A DNA stretch of 64,000 nt from Betaproteobacteria bacterium (GTDB lineage: Bacteria > Pseudomonadota > Gammaproteobacteria > Burkholderiales > Ga0077523), in assembly GCA_016125475.1 (NCBI GenBank), contig WGLR01000013.1, forward strand, positions 1 to 64,000, read 5' to 3'. A program made the position numbers and the translations under genes. Shown in pieces: positions 17,295-26,455 of this stretch (position 1 is its first letter; the number at the start of each line of letters is the position of its first letter). The notes under the pieces are model-generated. The model was not told the origin of the DNA, ran no database searches, and was given only the letters and a program-made list of their open reading frames with translations.

Positions 17295-17636
17295 TCAGAG
17301 CGCGAACAGGGCCTCGAGCTTGGCGGCGCAGACGAAGTCGTTCCGGGAGAGGCCGCCGATCGAATGCGTGACGTAGGAGACCCGGGTCTCGTTGTATCCG
17401 ACCCGCAATTCGGGATGATGATCTTCCCGGTGGGAGATCCAGGCGGTCGCGTTCACGAACGCCAGCGTCTCGTGATAGTTCGCGAACCGGAACGTCTTCG
17501 TGAGGAGGCCTTCCTCGATTGCCCAGCCCGGCAGTTCCTGCAGGAACGCGCCGGCCGACGTTGCATCCAGGGGAGGCGTGCCGCTCCTGCACGGCGCGCA
17601 TTTCATGTGCGCGAGGTCCTGTGGTTCCTTGGTCAT
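17295..17636 (-). CDS. phhB: Pterin-4a-carbinolamine dehydratase
   Basis: The 113-residue protein starts at ATG 17636, with GGAGGATG just upstream. EDHHPELRVGYNETRVSYVTHSIGGLS contains the family's catalytic histidines and aromatic spacing, ending with the conserved Asp (NDF). The enzyme dehydrates 4a-hydroxytetrahydrobiopterin after aromatic hydroxylation and can act as a transcriptional cofactor in some species. No phenylalanine hydroxylase is in the window. It lies 29 bases downstream of the M48 peptidase gene in the same direction, so the two are probably co-transcribed. Confidence 0.95.
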   Translation of the reverse strand: MTKEPQDLAHMKCAPCRSGTPPLDATSAGAFLQELPGWAIEEGLLTKTFRFANYHETLAFVNATAWISHREDHHPELRVGYNETRVSYVTHSIGGLSRNDFVCAAKLEALFAL

Positions 17637-17665
17637 CGTTCATCCTCCATGAGACGTGAGAGTCC

Positions 17666-18916
17666 TCATGCGGGCGACAGTTGCCTCAGGCGCGCGATCC
17701 GTGCAGAGGCGGGCGGGTGGGAATCGTAGAACGCGGAGTGAAGCGGATCGGGCGTGAGTGTCGATGCGTTGTCCTTGTAGAGCTTGACCAGCGCCTCGGC
17801 CAGTTCCGACGCCGAGGCATTCCTCGCGGCATAGGCGTCGGCCTCGAACTCGTGTTTCCGGGAATACATGGCCATCACGGGTCTCAGGAAGAACGTGAAC
17901 ACCGGTACCACCATGAAGAACACCACCAGTGCCATGGCGTCCGAGGCGGGCGCGGGCACGTTGAGGCCCGAGAAGAACCAGCCGGCGTCACGCAGTTGCC
18001 CGAGCGCCCAGAGAAACCCGAGGCTCAATGCGAAGGTCCACGCCATGCGGCGGAAGACGTGGTGGAGCTTGTAGTGGCCGAGTTCGTGCGCGAGCACGGC
18101 TTCTATCTGGGCCGGTTCCAGCCGCGAGAGCAGGGTGTCGAAGAACACGATGCGCTTCGCCTTGCCGAAGCCCGTGAAGTACGCGTTGCCATGGGCCGAC
18201 CTGCGTGACCCGTCCATCACGAAAAGCCCCTGCGACTTGAAACCGCACTTCCCGAGCAGTGCCTCGATGCGTCGCCTGAGGTCGCCGTCCTCCATGGGGG
18301 AGAACTTGTTGAACAGAGGGGCCACGAACGTCGGATAGATCGCGAGCACTGCAAGGTTGAACGCGCTCCAGACGCACCACACCCAGAGCCACCAGAGGCT
18401 GCCCGCCTTCGCCATGAGCCAGAGCACGGCGAGAACGAGCGGAAGCCCCATGATCGCCGCGACGAGCGACTGCTTCGCGAGATCGCCGAGGAACATGCCG
18501 AGCGTCATCTTGTTGAAGCCGAACCGGGCCTCGATGCCGAACACCCGATAGAGATTGAACGGCAACTCGACGGCGGCGCTCACGATACCGGTGAGTGCGA
18601 TGAACGTGACGCCGCGCGCGAGCCCGTCACCGAACCAGGCCTGAGCGGTGTGCTCGAGGGCAGCGAACAGGCCGCCGAAGGTGAGAGCCAGCAGCAGCAG
18701 CGCGTCGACGACGATGCCCATCGCGTTCAGGCGCGTCTTCGCGCTCGAGTAATCCGCGGCCTTCTGGTGGGCAGCCAGCTCGATGCGCGAGGCGAAGGGC
18801 TCCGGAACGCGGTCGCGATTGGCCTGCATGTGCCGGACGTGGCGCCAGGACAGCCAGAGGCGAATCCCGGTCGCGAGGGAGAGAAATGTCAGGAAAATGA
18901 TCGAAAAGGTGTTCAT
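17666..18916 (-). CDS. M48-family membrane zinc metallopeptidase (Ste24/CAAX protease-like)
   Basis: The 416-residue protein begins with a membrane helix (FSIIFLTFLSLATGIRLWL) and has further segments around residues 70-90, 100-120, 150-200, 290-310 and 325-350. The zinc site is complete: HELGHY gives two His and the catalytic Glu, and EFEADAYA gives the third ligand. N-terminal PFNLYRVFGIEARFGFNKMT and FVMDGSRRSAHGNAYFTGFG are characteristic of Ste24/CAAX prenyl protease-like M48 enzymes rather than HtpX. In bacteria this group is thought to take part in membrane protein quality control. It diverges from orn, with 70 bases between. Confidence 0.93.
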   Translation of the reverse strand: MNTFSIIFLTFLSLATGIRLWLSWRHVRHMQANRDRVPEPFASRIELAAHQKAADYSSAKTRLNAMGIVVDALLLLALTFGGLFAALEHTAQAWFGDGLARGVTFIALTGIVSAAVELPFNLYRVFGIEARFGFNKMTLGMFLGDLAKQSLVAAIMGLPLVLAVLWLMAKAGSLWWLWVWCVWSAFNLAVLAIYPTFVAPLFNKFSPMEDGDLRRRIEALLGKCGFKSQGLFVMDGSRRSAHGNAYFTGFGKAKRIVFFDTLLSRLEPAQIEAVLAHELGHYKLHHVFRRMAWTFALSLGFLWALGQLRDAGWFFSGLNVPAPASDAMALVVFFMVVPVFTFFLRPVMAMYSRKHEFEADAYAARNASASELAEALVKLYKDNASTLTPDPLHSAFYDSHPPASARIARLRQLSPA

Positions 18917-18986
18917 CAGCGACGTCAGGGTGGCGGTGCATCACGCCTTGTGACACACTTATTTGCTGGAAATTCCGAAACTTATT

Positions 18987-19532
18987 ATGGCACACGACGC
19001 AACACGATTGATCTGGATCGACATGGAGATGAGCGGCCTCAGTCCCGAGCGGGACCGCGTTCTCGAACTTGCAGCGGTGATCACGACGTCCCACCTGGAG
19101 CTCGTCGCGGAAGGACCGGTCCTCGCCGTGCACCAGAGCGATGCCGTTCTCGACGGAATGGACTCGTGGAACAAGGCGACACACGGGCGCTCGGGGCTCG
19201 TCGAGCGCGTTCGCCAGTCGACCGTGTCCGAAGAACACGCCGAGGAGACGATGGTCGCGTTCCTCTCGACGCACCTTCCGCCCGGGGTGTCGCCCATGTG
19301 CGGCAACTCCATCTGTCAGGACCGGCGTTTCCTCGCGCGGTACATGCCCCGTCTCGAGGCATATTTCCACTACCGCAATCTCGACGTGAGCACTCTCAAG
19401 GAACTGGTCAAGCGCTGGCGGCCGCAGATCTCCGGCGGGTTCTCGAAGCGGGGGCGGCACGAGGCGCTCGCGGACATCTACGAATCGATCGAGGAGCTGA
19501 AGTACTACCGGGAGCACTTCATCCGCCTCTGA
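18987..19532 (+). CDS. orn: Oligoribonuclease
   Basis: From ATG 18987 the protein has 181 residues, the usual Orn length; an in-frame TTG at 18963 would add eight residues and is less likely. DEDDh active-site residues are visible: WIDMEMSGL (Asp, Glu), [10 protein letters not shown] (Asp), and RHEALADI (His, Asp). Orn degrades dinucleotides, including pGpG made from cyclic-di-GMP, which links it functionally to the two GGDEF-EAL proteins in this window, although they are not in one operon. It diverges from the M48 peptidase gene, and a GC-rich hairpin follows. Confidence 0.97.
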   Translation: MAHDATRLIWIDMEMSGLSPERDRVLELAAVITTSHLELVAEGPVLAVHQSDAVLDGMDSWNKATHGRSGLVERVRQSTVSEEHAEETMVAFLSTHLPPGVSPMCGNSICQDRRFLARYMPRLEAYFHYRNLDVSTLKELVKRWRPQISGGFSKRGRHEALADIYESIEELKYYREHFIRL

Positions 19533-19542
19533 GTGCGGCAGG

Positions 19543-19565
19543 CGGGGCGCGTTGCGTGCGCCCCG
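19543..19565. terminator. GC-rich hairpin between convergent orn and Hpt genes
   Basis: CGGGGCGC (19543-19550) pairs perfectly with GCGCCCCG (19558-19565) around a seven-base loop. It lies between two convergent genes and could end both, but no T-run follows on either strand, so it may need Rho or act only as an mRNA-stabilising stem. Confidence 0.45.
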
Positions 19566-19583
19566 TGCAGGGATGTCGCTACA

Positions 19584-19949
19584 TCAACCGCGGAGGTAGG
19601 CGTCGAGTTCCTCGACGAGACCTTTCGCGACGGGCTCGAGTGTCTCGAACGCGTTCCTCGCGACTGCAAGGTCACCGCCTTTTGCCGCGAGCTCGATGGC
19701 AAGCGCGCGGTCCCGCACGACGTGTGCCCCGAGCGTCGCAGCCGTGCCCTTTAGGGTGTGGGCGTGCCGGTGGGCGCTGGAAATGTCGCCGGTCGTGAGG
19801 GTGCTCCTCAGTTCGTCGAGCTGCAGGGGGATGTGTTCGTGAGCAACGGCGACCACCTCGCGGAGGAGATCGTGGTCGTCGCCGATCATCTGCAGGGCTT
19901 CTTCCTGGCCGAAGAGCGGGGCGTCATTCGAGACGAGAGGCTGGTTCAT
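19584..19949 (-). CDS. Stand-alone Hpt (histidine phosphotransfer) domain protein
   Basis: The 121-residue protein is a single four-helix Hpt domain. The phosphoacceptor motif is HRHAHTLKGTAATLGA, with the phosphorylated His most likely H64. Such proteins relay phosphate between a hybrid histidine kinase and a response regulator. Neither partner is encoded in this window, so it must serve a remote phosphorelay. It lies 51 bases downstream of pgi on the same strand, which may drive its expression. Confidence 0.9.
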   Translation of the reverse strand: MNQPLVSNDAPLFGQEEALQMIGDDHDLLREVVAVAHEHIPLQLDELRSTLTTGDISSAHRHAHTLKGTAATLGAHVVRDRALAIELAAKGGDLAVARNAFETLEPVAKGLVEELDAYLRG

Positions 19950-20000
19950 GGGCTGGCCGACAGTCAGGTCTTATCCTGCGGCTTAACGGCTCGCGCGGGC

Positions 20001-21644
20001 TCAGCTTGAACGCAGCGTGCGGATTCGCGCGAGCAGGCCGGCAGTCGAGCAGTCCTCCGGCGTCCTCGCGTCGGCTCCGGACAGCATCGGAAGCAGGCGC
20101 GACGCGAGCTGCTTGCCCAGTTCGACACCCCACTGATCGAAGGGATTTATGCCCCAGATGACTGCCTGCACGTAGACCTTGTGCTCGTAGGCGGCGACGA
20201 GTGCGCCGAGCGTGTCCGGCGCGAGGCGCTCCAGCACGATCGTGTTCGTCGGCCGATTGCCGGAGAACGACCGGAACGGCGCGAGCCGCCGGGCTTCGGT
20301 CGCGTCCGTGCCTGCCGCGACCATTTCCTGTTCCACGGACTCCGCGCTCCGGCCGAGCGCAAGCGCCTGTGTCTGGGCGAGACAGTTCGCGAGCAGCATG
20401 TCGTGGTGCGGACCCATGCCATGGAGCCCTCGGGCAGCCACGATGAAATCCGCCTGCACGACGTGCGTACCCTGATGCAGGAGCTGGAAGAACGCGTGCT
20501 GGCCATTCGTTCCCGGTTCGCCCCAGACGATCGGTCCCGTCGCATAGTCCGTGGGCTGTCCCTCGAGGTCCACGCTCTTGCCGTTGCTTTCCATGTGCAG
20601 CTGCTGGAGGTACGCGGGCAGGCGGTGAAGGTACTGGTCGTAGGGCAGCACGGCGTGCGTTTCGTAGCCGAAGAAGTCCGCGTACCACACGCCCAGGAGT
20701 CCCAGGATCACGGGCAGATTCCGGTCGAACGGGGCATCCCGGAAGTGCTCGTCCATCGTTCGGGCGCCACGCAGGAGCGCCTCGAAATTGTCCATGCCGA
20801 CCGCGATGGCGATGGGCAGGCCGATCGCGGACCAGAGCGAATAGCGGCCTCCCACCCAGTCCCAGAACCGGAACACACGCTCGGGCGCGATGCCGAAATC
20901 GGCCGTCGCCTCGAGATTGGTGCTCACCGCGGCGAAATGATTCCCGACCGCGGATTCGCCGAGTGCGTCGATCAGCCAGCGCCGCGCCGATGCCGCGTTG
21001 GTCATCGTTTCCTGGGTCGTGAACGTCTTCGACGACACGATGAACAGGGTGGTTGCCGGCTGGAGGTGTCGAATGGTCTCCAGCAGGTGCGTGTCGTCGA
21101 CGTTGGACACGAAATGGACGGCCGGTCCGCCGTCGCGGTATGCGCCGAGAGCCTCCGTGACCATGAGCGGCCCGAGATCGGACCCCCCGATGCCAATGTT
21201 CACGACATCCGTGAAGGGCTGGTCTCCCTGCCCGCGCAACTGACCGTTGCGGACGGCATCGCTGAACGCACGGACCTTCGCGAGGACGTCTCTCACGTCC
21301 GGCATGACATCGCGACCGTCGACCATTACCTCCGCGTCGGGACCGGCGCGAAGCGCGGTGTGCATGGCGGCACGATCCTCGGTCGCGTTCACGTGTTCGC
21401 CCGCGAACATGCGTCTTATGGCGTCGGCAAGCCCCTGCTGTTCGGCCAGATCACGGAGCAGCGGCAGCGTGTCGTCCGTGATCAGGTTCTTCGAATAATC
21501 GAGAAAGAGCGGGCCCGCCTCCACCGAGAAACGCGCGAACCGGTCCGGATCGGTCGCGAACAGTCCGTGCAGATGGAGATGGGAAACGTTCTGGAAGTGG
21601 GCGCCGAGTGCCCGCCACGCGGGCGACGCTGTGAGGTCGGTCAC
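20001..21644 (-). CDS. pgi: Glucose-6-phosphate isomerase
   Basis: The 547-residue protein matches Pgi over its full length. Signature one is WVGGRYSLWSAIG, and signature two is INPFDQWGVELGK. NIGIGGSDLGPLMV, SKTFTTQETMTNA and the acid/base region (WGEPGTNGQHAFFQLLHQG) are conserved. The enzyme interconverts glucose 6-phosphate and fructose 6-phosphate in glycolysis and gluconeogenesis. ATG 21644 is the only good start. The gene is preceded by the phasin terminator and followed by the Hpt gene. Confidence 0.98.
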   Translation of the reverse strand: MTDLTASPAWRALGAHFQNVSHLHLHGLFATDPDRFARFSVEAGPLFLDYSKNLITDDTLPLLRDLAEQQGLADAIRRMFAGEHVNATEDRAAMHTALRAGPDAEVMVDGRDVMPDVRDVLAKVRAFSDAVRNGQLRGQGDQPFTDVVNIGIGGSDLGPLMVTEALGAYRDGGPAVHFVSNVDDTHLLETIRHLQPATTLFIVSSKTFTTQETMTNAASARRWLIDALGESAVGNHFAAVSTNLEATADFGIAPERVFRFWDWVGGRYSLWSAIGLPIAIAVGMDNFEALLRGARTMDEHFRDAPFDRNLPVILGLLGVWYADFFGYETHAVLPYDQYLHRLPAYLQQLHMESNGKSVDLEGQPTDYATGPIVWGEPGTNGQHAFFQLLHQGTHVVQADFIVAARGLHGMGPHHDMLLANCLAQTQALALGRSAESVEQEMVAAGTDATEARRLAPFRSFSGNRPTNTIVLERLAPDTLGALVAAYEHKVYVQAVIWGINPFDQWGVELGKQLASRLLPMLSGADARTPEDCSTAGLLARIRTLRSS

Positions 21645-21737
21645 GCTGTTCCTTCGTCGGTGGACGTTCCGATGTTAACGCTTCAGGAGCAATCCCGCGG
21701 ACGCGGAGTCGGGGCCGCGGGGCTTTTCGGCAGAAAC

Positions 21738-21763
21738 AAAAAAGCCCCCGAGAAGAGGGCTTT
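21738..21763 (-). terminator. Rho-independent terminator of the phasin gene
   Basis: Read on the minus strand, AGCCCTC and GGGGGCT form a seven-pair stem (one G-T pair) around a short loop, followed by TTTTTTG. It lies 18 bases past the phasin stop and separates the phasin gene from pgi. Confidence 0.85.
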
Positions 21764-21780
21764 CGGACCCGGTGACGCCC

Positions 21781-22311
21781 TCAGGCGGCCTTTTTCCTGG
21801 CACCGGTCGGGGTGGTGGCCCCGAGCGTCGCTTCCGCGACTTCCGACATCTGCTTGCCGGCCTTGCTGGCGGCGTCGTACGCCTGGTTGGCGGCCGACAG
21901 CGCCGACTTCATCGCCGCCACCGCCACATCGGCACCGGCGGGCGCGTTCTGGGACATCTGTTCCATGAGGGAACTGATGTTCTTGTTCACTTCGGCAACG
22001 TGGCCGTCGAAGAACTTCGAGAAATCCTTCTGGACGTCTGCGAGCATCGCCTGGACGTGCTGCGCGTAGGCGACCGTCCGGTCGGGCGCCGGCTGTGTCG
22101 CGCCCGTCACGAGCCGGACCCACTCCTGAGCGTCCTTCGCGCCGGACAGGGCGCGCGCGGTTTCCATGAGTTCGGCCATCGCGGCACGCGACGTCCTGAA
22201 CTGGAAGTCCACGAAACGCTCGGTGCTCTCGGCCGTGAGGTGGGCGTAATCGAGCCAAGCCTGGACGGCTCCCTTGTTCATGTTCACGAGTTGCTCCGGA
22301 ACGGCATTCAT
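21781..22311 (-). CDS. phaP: Phasin family protein (PHA granule-associated)
   Basis: From ATG 22311 (GGAGA ribosome site about eight bases upstream) the protein has 176 residues. It is alpha-helical and Ala/Gln/Glu-rich (NMNKGAVQAWLDYAHLTAESTERFVDFQFR, split by short charged stretches) and ends with a Lys/Arg tail (GARKKAA), as in two-domain betaproteobacterial phasins. Phasins coat polyhydroxyalkanoate granules and limit their size. The promoter has consensus elements with a palindromic box just downstream, the layout expected for PhaR-type repression that is lifted when granules form. A clear terminator follows. Confidence 0.93.
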   Translation of the reverse strand: MNAVPEQLVNMNKGAVQAWLDYAHLTAESTERFVDFQFRTSRAAMAELMETARALSGAKDAQEWVRLVTGATQPAPDRTVAYAQHVQAMLADVQKDFSKFFDGHVAEVNKNISSLMEQMSQNAPAGADVAVAAMKSALSAANQAYDAASKAGKQMSEVAEATLGATTPTGARKKAA

Positions 22312-22379
22312 GCGGTGTTCTCCATGTAGGGTGAGGTGCAGAGCCATCGGCATCCTGGCTCGTGAGAAGAGGGGTGTTG

Positions 22380-22390
22380 TTGCATTGCAA
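22380..22390. promoter_or_regulatory. Palindromic TTGCATTGCAA box, candidate PhaR operator
   Basis: TTGCATTGCAA is an 11-base palindrome with one central base, placed at the expected transcription start of the phasin gene, 69 bases before its ATG. A near-identical box (TTGCACTGCAA) lies at 27699-27709, just downstream of the promoter of a thiolase gene. Position and sharing point to a repressor of PHA genes of the PhaR type. Confidence 0.7.
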
Positions 22391-22399
22391 TAATTGCCG

Positions 22400-22427
22400 A
22401 TTTTAGGCTTCGAGAAAGTCATGTCAA
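22400..22427 (-). promoter_or_regulatory. Strong sigma-70 promoter of the phasin gene
   Basis: On the minus strand a perfect TTGACA (plus 22422-22427) and TAAAAT (plus 22400-22405) are 16 bases apart. The start site would fall near 22393, leaving an mRNA leader of about 80 bases before ATG 22311. Confidence 0.85.
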
Positions 22428-22539
22428 GCCCGGATGTCGTGGCAGGGACGGGTTGATGTTGTGTTGCAACAAGGTGACTGGGCGGCTCATGCGGTCGTCG
22501 CGTTACCGGTAGAATCCGTGGCCGATCTCCGAGGACGCC

Positions 22540-25053
22540 ATGACCGATTCCCACCGCTCCGATTCCGGGGCCCCGCTCGCCGGAAACGACTTCCTCGGAC
22601 CGAATGCGCTGCTGCAGGCTTTCATGGAGGACGTCGGTCAGCCCATGGCCGCGCTGGGCGTGGACGCGGAGGTCGTTGCCTGCAATGCCGCGTTCCGCAA
22701 TGCGTGCTCTCGGCTGTTCGGCCGCGAACCGGCTTCCGGGGAGCGAATCGAGACCGCCCTGGCGGACATCCCGGAGGAGGCGGACAAGCTGAGCGGACTG
22801 CTCGGCCGGGCCCTGGCCGGGGAGTCCTTCGGCGTGGAGATGGAACTCGGGAATCCGGCGCTGGCGCGCAGCCTCTACACGATGCTGTTCGCGCCGCTCC
22901 GGGACGCGGACGGCGCAGTCGTGGGAGTGACCTTCACCGCCCAGGACATCACCGAGGCCAAGCGCGAGCACACACTCCTCATGGAAAGCGAAAGACGCTT
23001 CCGTGACCTGGCGGCAAACGTCCCCGGGGTGATCTACCAGTGGGTGGAGCGTACTGACGGTACGAGCGGCTTCCTGTGGGTGAGTCCCAGGCTGGAGGAA
23101 ATCTTCCGCATCGACAGGAATGCTCCCGGCACACTCGTTCAGTACATTCACCCTGACGACCTGGCGCGATGGCGCGCGTCCATCGAGGATGCCAAGCGGC
23201 GGTCCGGGGTCTGGAACTTCGAGGGCCGGCTGCTCTATCCCGATGGCTCCGTCAGGTGGTGGCAGGGCATCTCGCGCCCGTCGCGGGTGACTGCCGAGGA
23301 AGTGGTCTTCAATGGCGTCATGCTGGACATCACGGACAGGAAGCTCGCCGAGCAGGAACTCGTGCTCGCTGCCAAGGTGTTCGAGAGCAGCCGCGAGGGG
23401 ATCATGATCGTCGACGAGCGTGCCCGTGTGCTGTCCGTGAACCGCGCGTTCACCGCCATCACGGGACTTCGTGTGGACGAGGTTCGCGGGCTGCCGCACG
23501 GGATGTTCGACCCCGGCCGCTACGAGGAGAACCATCTCGGCACACTGTGTTCGGCGGCCGCGAACGATGCCGGATGGGAGGGTGAAATCTGGCTCGTGCG
23601 GCGCGATGAGGTCACGTTCCCCTCGCGATTGCGCGTGAGCGCGGTGCGATCCGGGCGGGACGGCTCCGGACCGGTCACGCACTTCGTGCTGATCTTCGAG
23701 GACATCTCGGAGCGAAAGGCCCAGGAGGACCGCATCCGGCATCTCGCACAGCACGACTTCCTGACAGGGCTGCCGAATCGCGGGCTGCTCGAGGACCGGC
23801 TGCGTCAGGCGCTGCCGCTCGCGCAGCGCAAGGGCACGCGGCTCGCGGTCATGTTTCTCGACCTCGATCGCTTCAAGATGATCAACGACTCTCTGGGGCA
23901 CGAGATGGGCGACGCCCTGCTGAAGCAGGTGGCGCGTCGCCTGATCGGGTGCGTCCGCGCCGCGGACACGGTGAGCCGCCAGGGCGGTGACGAGTTCGTC
24001 GTCCTTCTGCAGGATCTGGACTCCCCGGACCGGACGGCCGCGGTTGCGCGGAAGGTCGTCGAGGTCATCTCCGAACCTTTCACTGCCGGCGGCATGACAC
24101 TCAACGTGACGCCATCGATGGGCATCGCCGTGTTTCCGGAGGACGGCAGCGACTTCCAGACGCTCATGAAGAACGCCGACGCGGCGATGTACCACGCCAA
24201 GTCGCTCGGCAGGAACAACTTCCAGTTCTTCACCCGCGAGATCAACGAGCGTGTGCTGGAACGCGTGACGATCGAGTCGAGGCTTCGCAGTGCGATACGG
24301 GCGGGCGAACTCGGAGTGTGGTACCAGCCGAAGTTCGATCTTCGAACCATGGAGGTGTCCGGACTCGAGGCGCTCCTGCGGTGGCCCGACGGAAGCGGCG
24401 GGTACGTGCCTCCCGATCGCTTCATCCCGGTCGCGGAGGACTCGGGGCTGATCTTCGCGATGGGCGACTGGGTCATGGCGGAGATCTGTCGCCATCTGTG
24501 CGCGTGGCGGGATGCGCGCGTGCCCGGGGTGCCGGTGTCATCGAACCTCTCGGCTGCACAGTTCCGGCAGCGCGGACTGGCCGAGCGAATGCGTGCCATC
24601 ATCGAGCACCACGCGCTCGACACGCGCTGGCTGGAACTCGACGTGACCGAAAGCACCATCATGCGCGATGCGGACGCGGCAAGGATGACGCTCTCGGAAC
24701 TGAAGGCGCTCGGGATCCGGCTCGCCGTGGACGATTTCGGAACCGGATACTCGTCACTCGGACACCTGAAGCGGCTTCCGCTCGACTATCTCAAGATCGA
24801 CCGCAGCATCGTGCAGGGCGTGATCGACGATTCGGAAAGCGCCGCCACCACCCGGGCAATCATCGGTCTGGCGCGGTCACTGGGGCTGCGCACGCTTGCC
24901 GAAGGCGTGGAGACCGAGGGCCAGCTCGAATTCCTGAAGAGGCACGGATGCGACGAAGGCCAGGGCTTTCTTCTCGCGGAGCCCATGCCCGCGGACCGTG
25001 TTTCCGACTGGCTCGTCGGCCGGCCCGCATCCGTGCCGCTGGTGCCGACCTGA
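22540..25053 (+). CDS. Cytoplasmic PAS-GGDEF-EAL cyclic-di-GMP enzyme
   Basis: ATG 22540 gives 837 residues. There is no membrane segment. PAS-like domains occupy about residues 25-135, 150-275 and 280-400; the second is a PAC-bearing PAS-3 type (YPDGSVRWWQGISRP). GGDEF is intact at about residue 482 (RQGGDEFVVLL), and EAL is intact at about 608 (LEALLRW) with NLSAAQF, LDVTEST, DDFGTGYSSLGH, LKIDRS and AEGVETEGQ, so both activities are possible. Its architecture parallels the protein at 3901-7167 without the membrane part. A TAGAAT at 22510-22515 may be its -10, and a GTTGCAAC palindrome lies at 22463-22470. Confidence 0.93.
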   Translation: MTDSHRSDSGAPLAGNDFLGPNALLQAFMEDVGQPMAALGVDAEVVACNAAFRNACSRLFGREPASGERIETALADIPEEADKLSGLLGRALAGESFGVEMELGNPALARSLYTMLFAPLRDADGAVVGVTFTAQDITEAKREHTLLMESERRFRDLAANVPGVIYQWVERTDGTSGFLWVSPRLEEIFRIDRNAPGTLVQYIHPDDLARWRASIEDAKRRSGVWNFEGRLLYPDGSVRWWQGISRPSRVTAEEVVFNGVMLDITDRKLAEQELVLAAKVFESSREGIMIVDERARVLSVNRAFTAITGLRVDEVRGLPHGMFDPGRYEENHLGTLCSAAANDAGWEGEIWLVRRDEVTFPSRLRVSAVRSGRDGSGPVTHFVLIFEDISERKAQEDRIRHLAQHDFLTGLPNRGLLEDRLRQALPLAQRKGTRLAVMFLDLDRFKMINDSLGHEMGDALLKQVARRLIGCVRAADTVSRQGGDEFVVLLQDLDSPDRTAAVARKVVEVISEPFTAGGMTLNVTPSMGIAVFPEDGSDFQTLMKNADAAMYHAKSLGRNNFQFFTREINERVLERVTIESRLRSAIRAGELGVWYQPKFDLRTMEVSGLEALLRWPDGSGGYVPPDRFIPVAEDSGLIFAMGDWVMAEICRHLCAWRDARVPGVPVSSNLSAAQFRQRGLAERMRAIIEHHALDTRWLELDVTESTIMRDADAARMTLSELKALGIRLAVDDFGTGYSSLGHLKRLPLDYLKIDRSIVQGVIDDSESAATTRAIIGLARSLGLRTLAEGVETEGQLEFLKRHGCDEGQGFLLAEPMPADRVSDWLVGRPASVPLVPT

Positions 25054-25082
25054 GCCGTGAGGCGTCGAGCGCGTCGCGGACC

Positions 25083-25106
25083 CTCCGTGCCGCGCGCGAC
25101 ACGGAG
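25083..25106. terminator. Hairpin between convergent GGDEF-EAL and thiolase genes
   Basis: CTCCGTG (25083-25089) pairs with CACGGAG (25100-25106) around a ten-base loop in the 66-base gap between convergent genes. No T-run follows on either side, so termination is only plausible. Confidence 0.35.
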
Positions 25107-25119
25107 AGCTCGGCGTGTA

Positions 25120-26313
25120 TCAGTCGAGGCGCTCGAAGATGCCTGCGATGCCCTGACCGCCTCCGATGCACATCGTCACGAGTGCATAGCGGCCCTGGAT
25201 GCGTGCGAGTTCGTAGAGTGCCTTGACCGTCAGAATGCAGCCGGTTGCGCCGATCGGGTGCCCGAGCGCGATCGCGCCGCCATTCGGATTCGTCTTCGCA
25301 GGGTCGAATCCGAGTTCCCGAGCCACGGCACAGGCCTGCGCAGCGAAGGCCTCGTTGGATTCGATCACGTCCATCTGCGCGACGGACAGGCCCGAGCGGT
25401 TCATTGCATTCGTCACGGCGGGGATCGGACCGATGCCCATGAACTTCGGATCGACGCCGGCATGACCGTATGCGACCAGGCGCGCGAGCGGCTTCAGCCC
25501 CTTCTTCTCGGCCATCCCGCGCTCCATCAGCACGACGGCCGCGGCGGCGTCGTTGAGGCCCGAGGCGTTGCCTGCCGTGACCGTGCCGTCCTTCTGGAAC
25601 ACGGCGCGCAGCTTCGCCATGTCGGCGATCGTGGCGTCGGTTCTCACGTGCTCGTCCGTGTCGAAGGTGAAAGTGCCCTTCCGGCTCTTGATCTCCACGG
25701 GGAGGATCTGGTCGCGGAAGCGCCCCTCGGCGATCGCTCTGGCGGCACGCTTGTGACTCTCCACCGCGAACTCGTCCTGCAGCTCCCGCGACAGACTCCA
25801 TTTCTCCGCGACCCGCTCCGCGGTGACGCCCATGTGCATCTTGTCGAACGGGTCCGACAGCGCACCGACCATCCAGTCCACCAGGGGCTCGTCACCCATG
25901 CGCTGACCCCAGCGTGCCGCAGGCATCACGTAGCTCGAACGGCTCATGCTTTCCGCGCCGCCCGCCACGGCGACGTCGGCATCGCCGAGCATGATCGTCT
26001 GTGCTGCGGTCACGATCGCCTGCAGACCGCTGCCGCAGAGGCGGTTGAGCGTGAGTGCGGGCGTTTCCTGGGGAATGCCGCCCTGGATCGCGCACACGCG
26101 GGAAAGGTACATGTCCCTGGGCTCGGTCTGGATCACGTTGCCGAATACGACGTGACCCACTTCTCCGGCCGCCACGCCGGCGCGCGCGAGCACGTCGCGC
26201 ACCACCATCGCGCCGAGTTCCGTCGGCGCCATTTCCCTGAGAGCCCCTCCGAAGTCCCCGATGGCGGTGCGCACACCGCTCACGACCACCACTTCACGTA
26301 CCTGATTGCTCAT
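25120..26313 (-). CDS. Acetyl-CoA C-acyltransferase (thiolase), BktB-like
   Basis: ATG 26313 is preceded by AGGAGGG and gives 397 residues. Thiolase active-site elements are all present: nucleophile Cys in NRLCGSGLQA, His in GHPIGATG, the second Cys in CIGGGQG, and NEAFAAQ. VVVSGVRTAIGDFGGALR is the usual start. Biosynthetic thiolases condense two acyl-CoA units for PHA or break beta-ketoacyl-CoA in beta-oxidation. Its closest neighbour is a second thiolase 142 bases upstream, in the same direction. It lacks the TTGCAYTGCAA box of that gene, so it may be expressed by read-through. Confidence 0.94.
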   Translation of the reverse strand: MSNQVREVVVVSGVRTAIGDFGGALREMAPTELGAMVVRDVLARAGVAAGEVGHVVFGNVIQTEPRDMYLSRVCAIQGGIPQETPALTLNRLCGSGLQAIVTAAQTIMLGDADVAVAGGAESMSRSSYVMPAARWGQRMGDEPLVDWMVGALSDPFDKMHMGVTAERVAEKWSLSRELQDEFAVESHKRAARAIAEGRFRDQILPVEIKSRKGTFTFDTDEHVRTDATIADMAKLRAVFQKDGTVTAGNASGLNDAAAAVVLMERGMAEKKGLKPLARLVAYGHAGVDPKFMGIGPIPAVTNAMNRSGLSVAQMDVIESNEAFAAQACAVARELGFDPAKTNPNGGAIALGHPIGATGCILTVKALYELARIQGRYALVTMCIGGGQGIAGIFERLD

Positions 26314-26455
26314 CACCGAACCCTCCTGGTCACCTCGGTACCGCGACCGATGGCGACGTAATCAAAGTCGTCTCGCGCGGACGGTCGACCCGTCGCCGAG
26401 AACGCCGATGTTCCCGCGCGCCGAGGCGAGTGCCCGGCCGTATCGCCGGCCCCGC

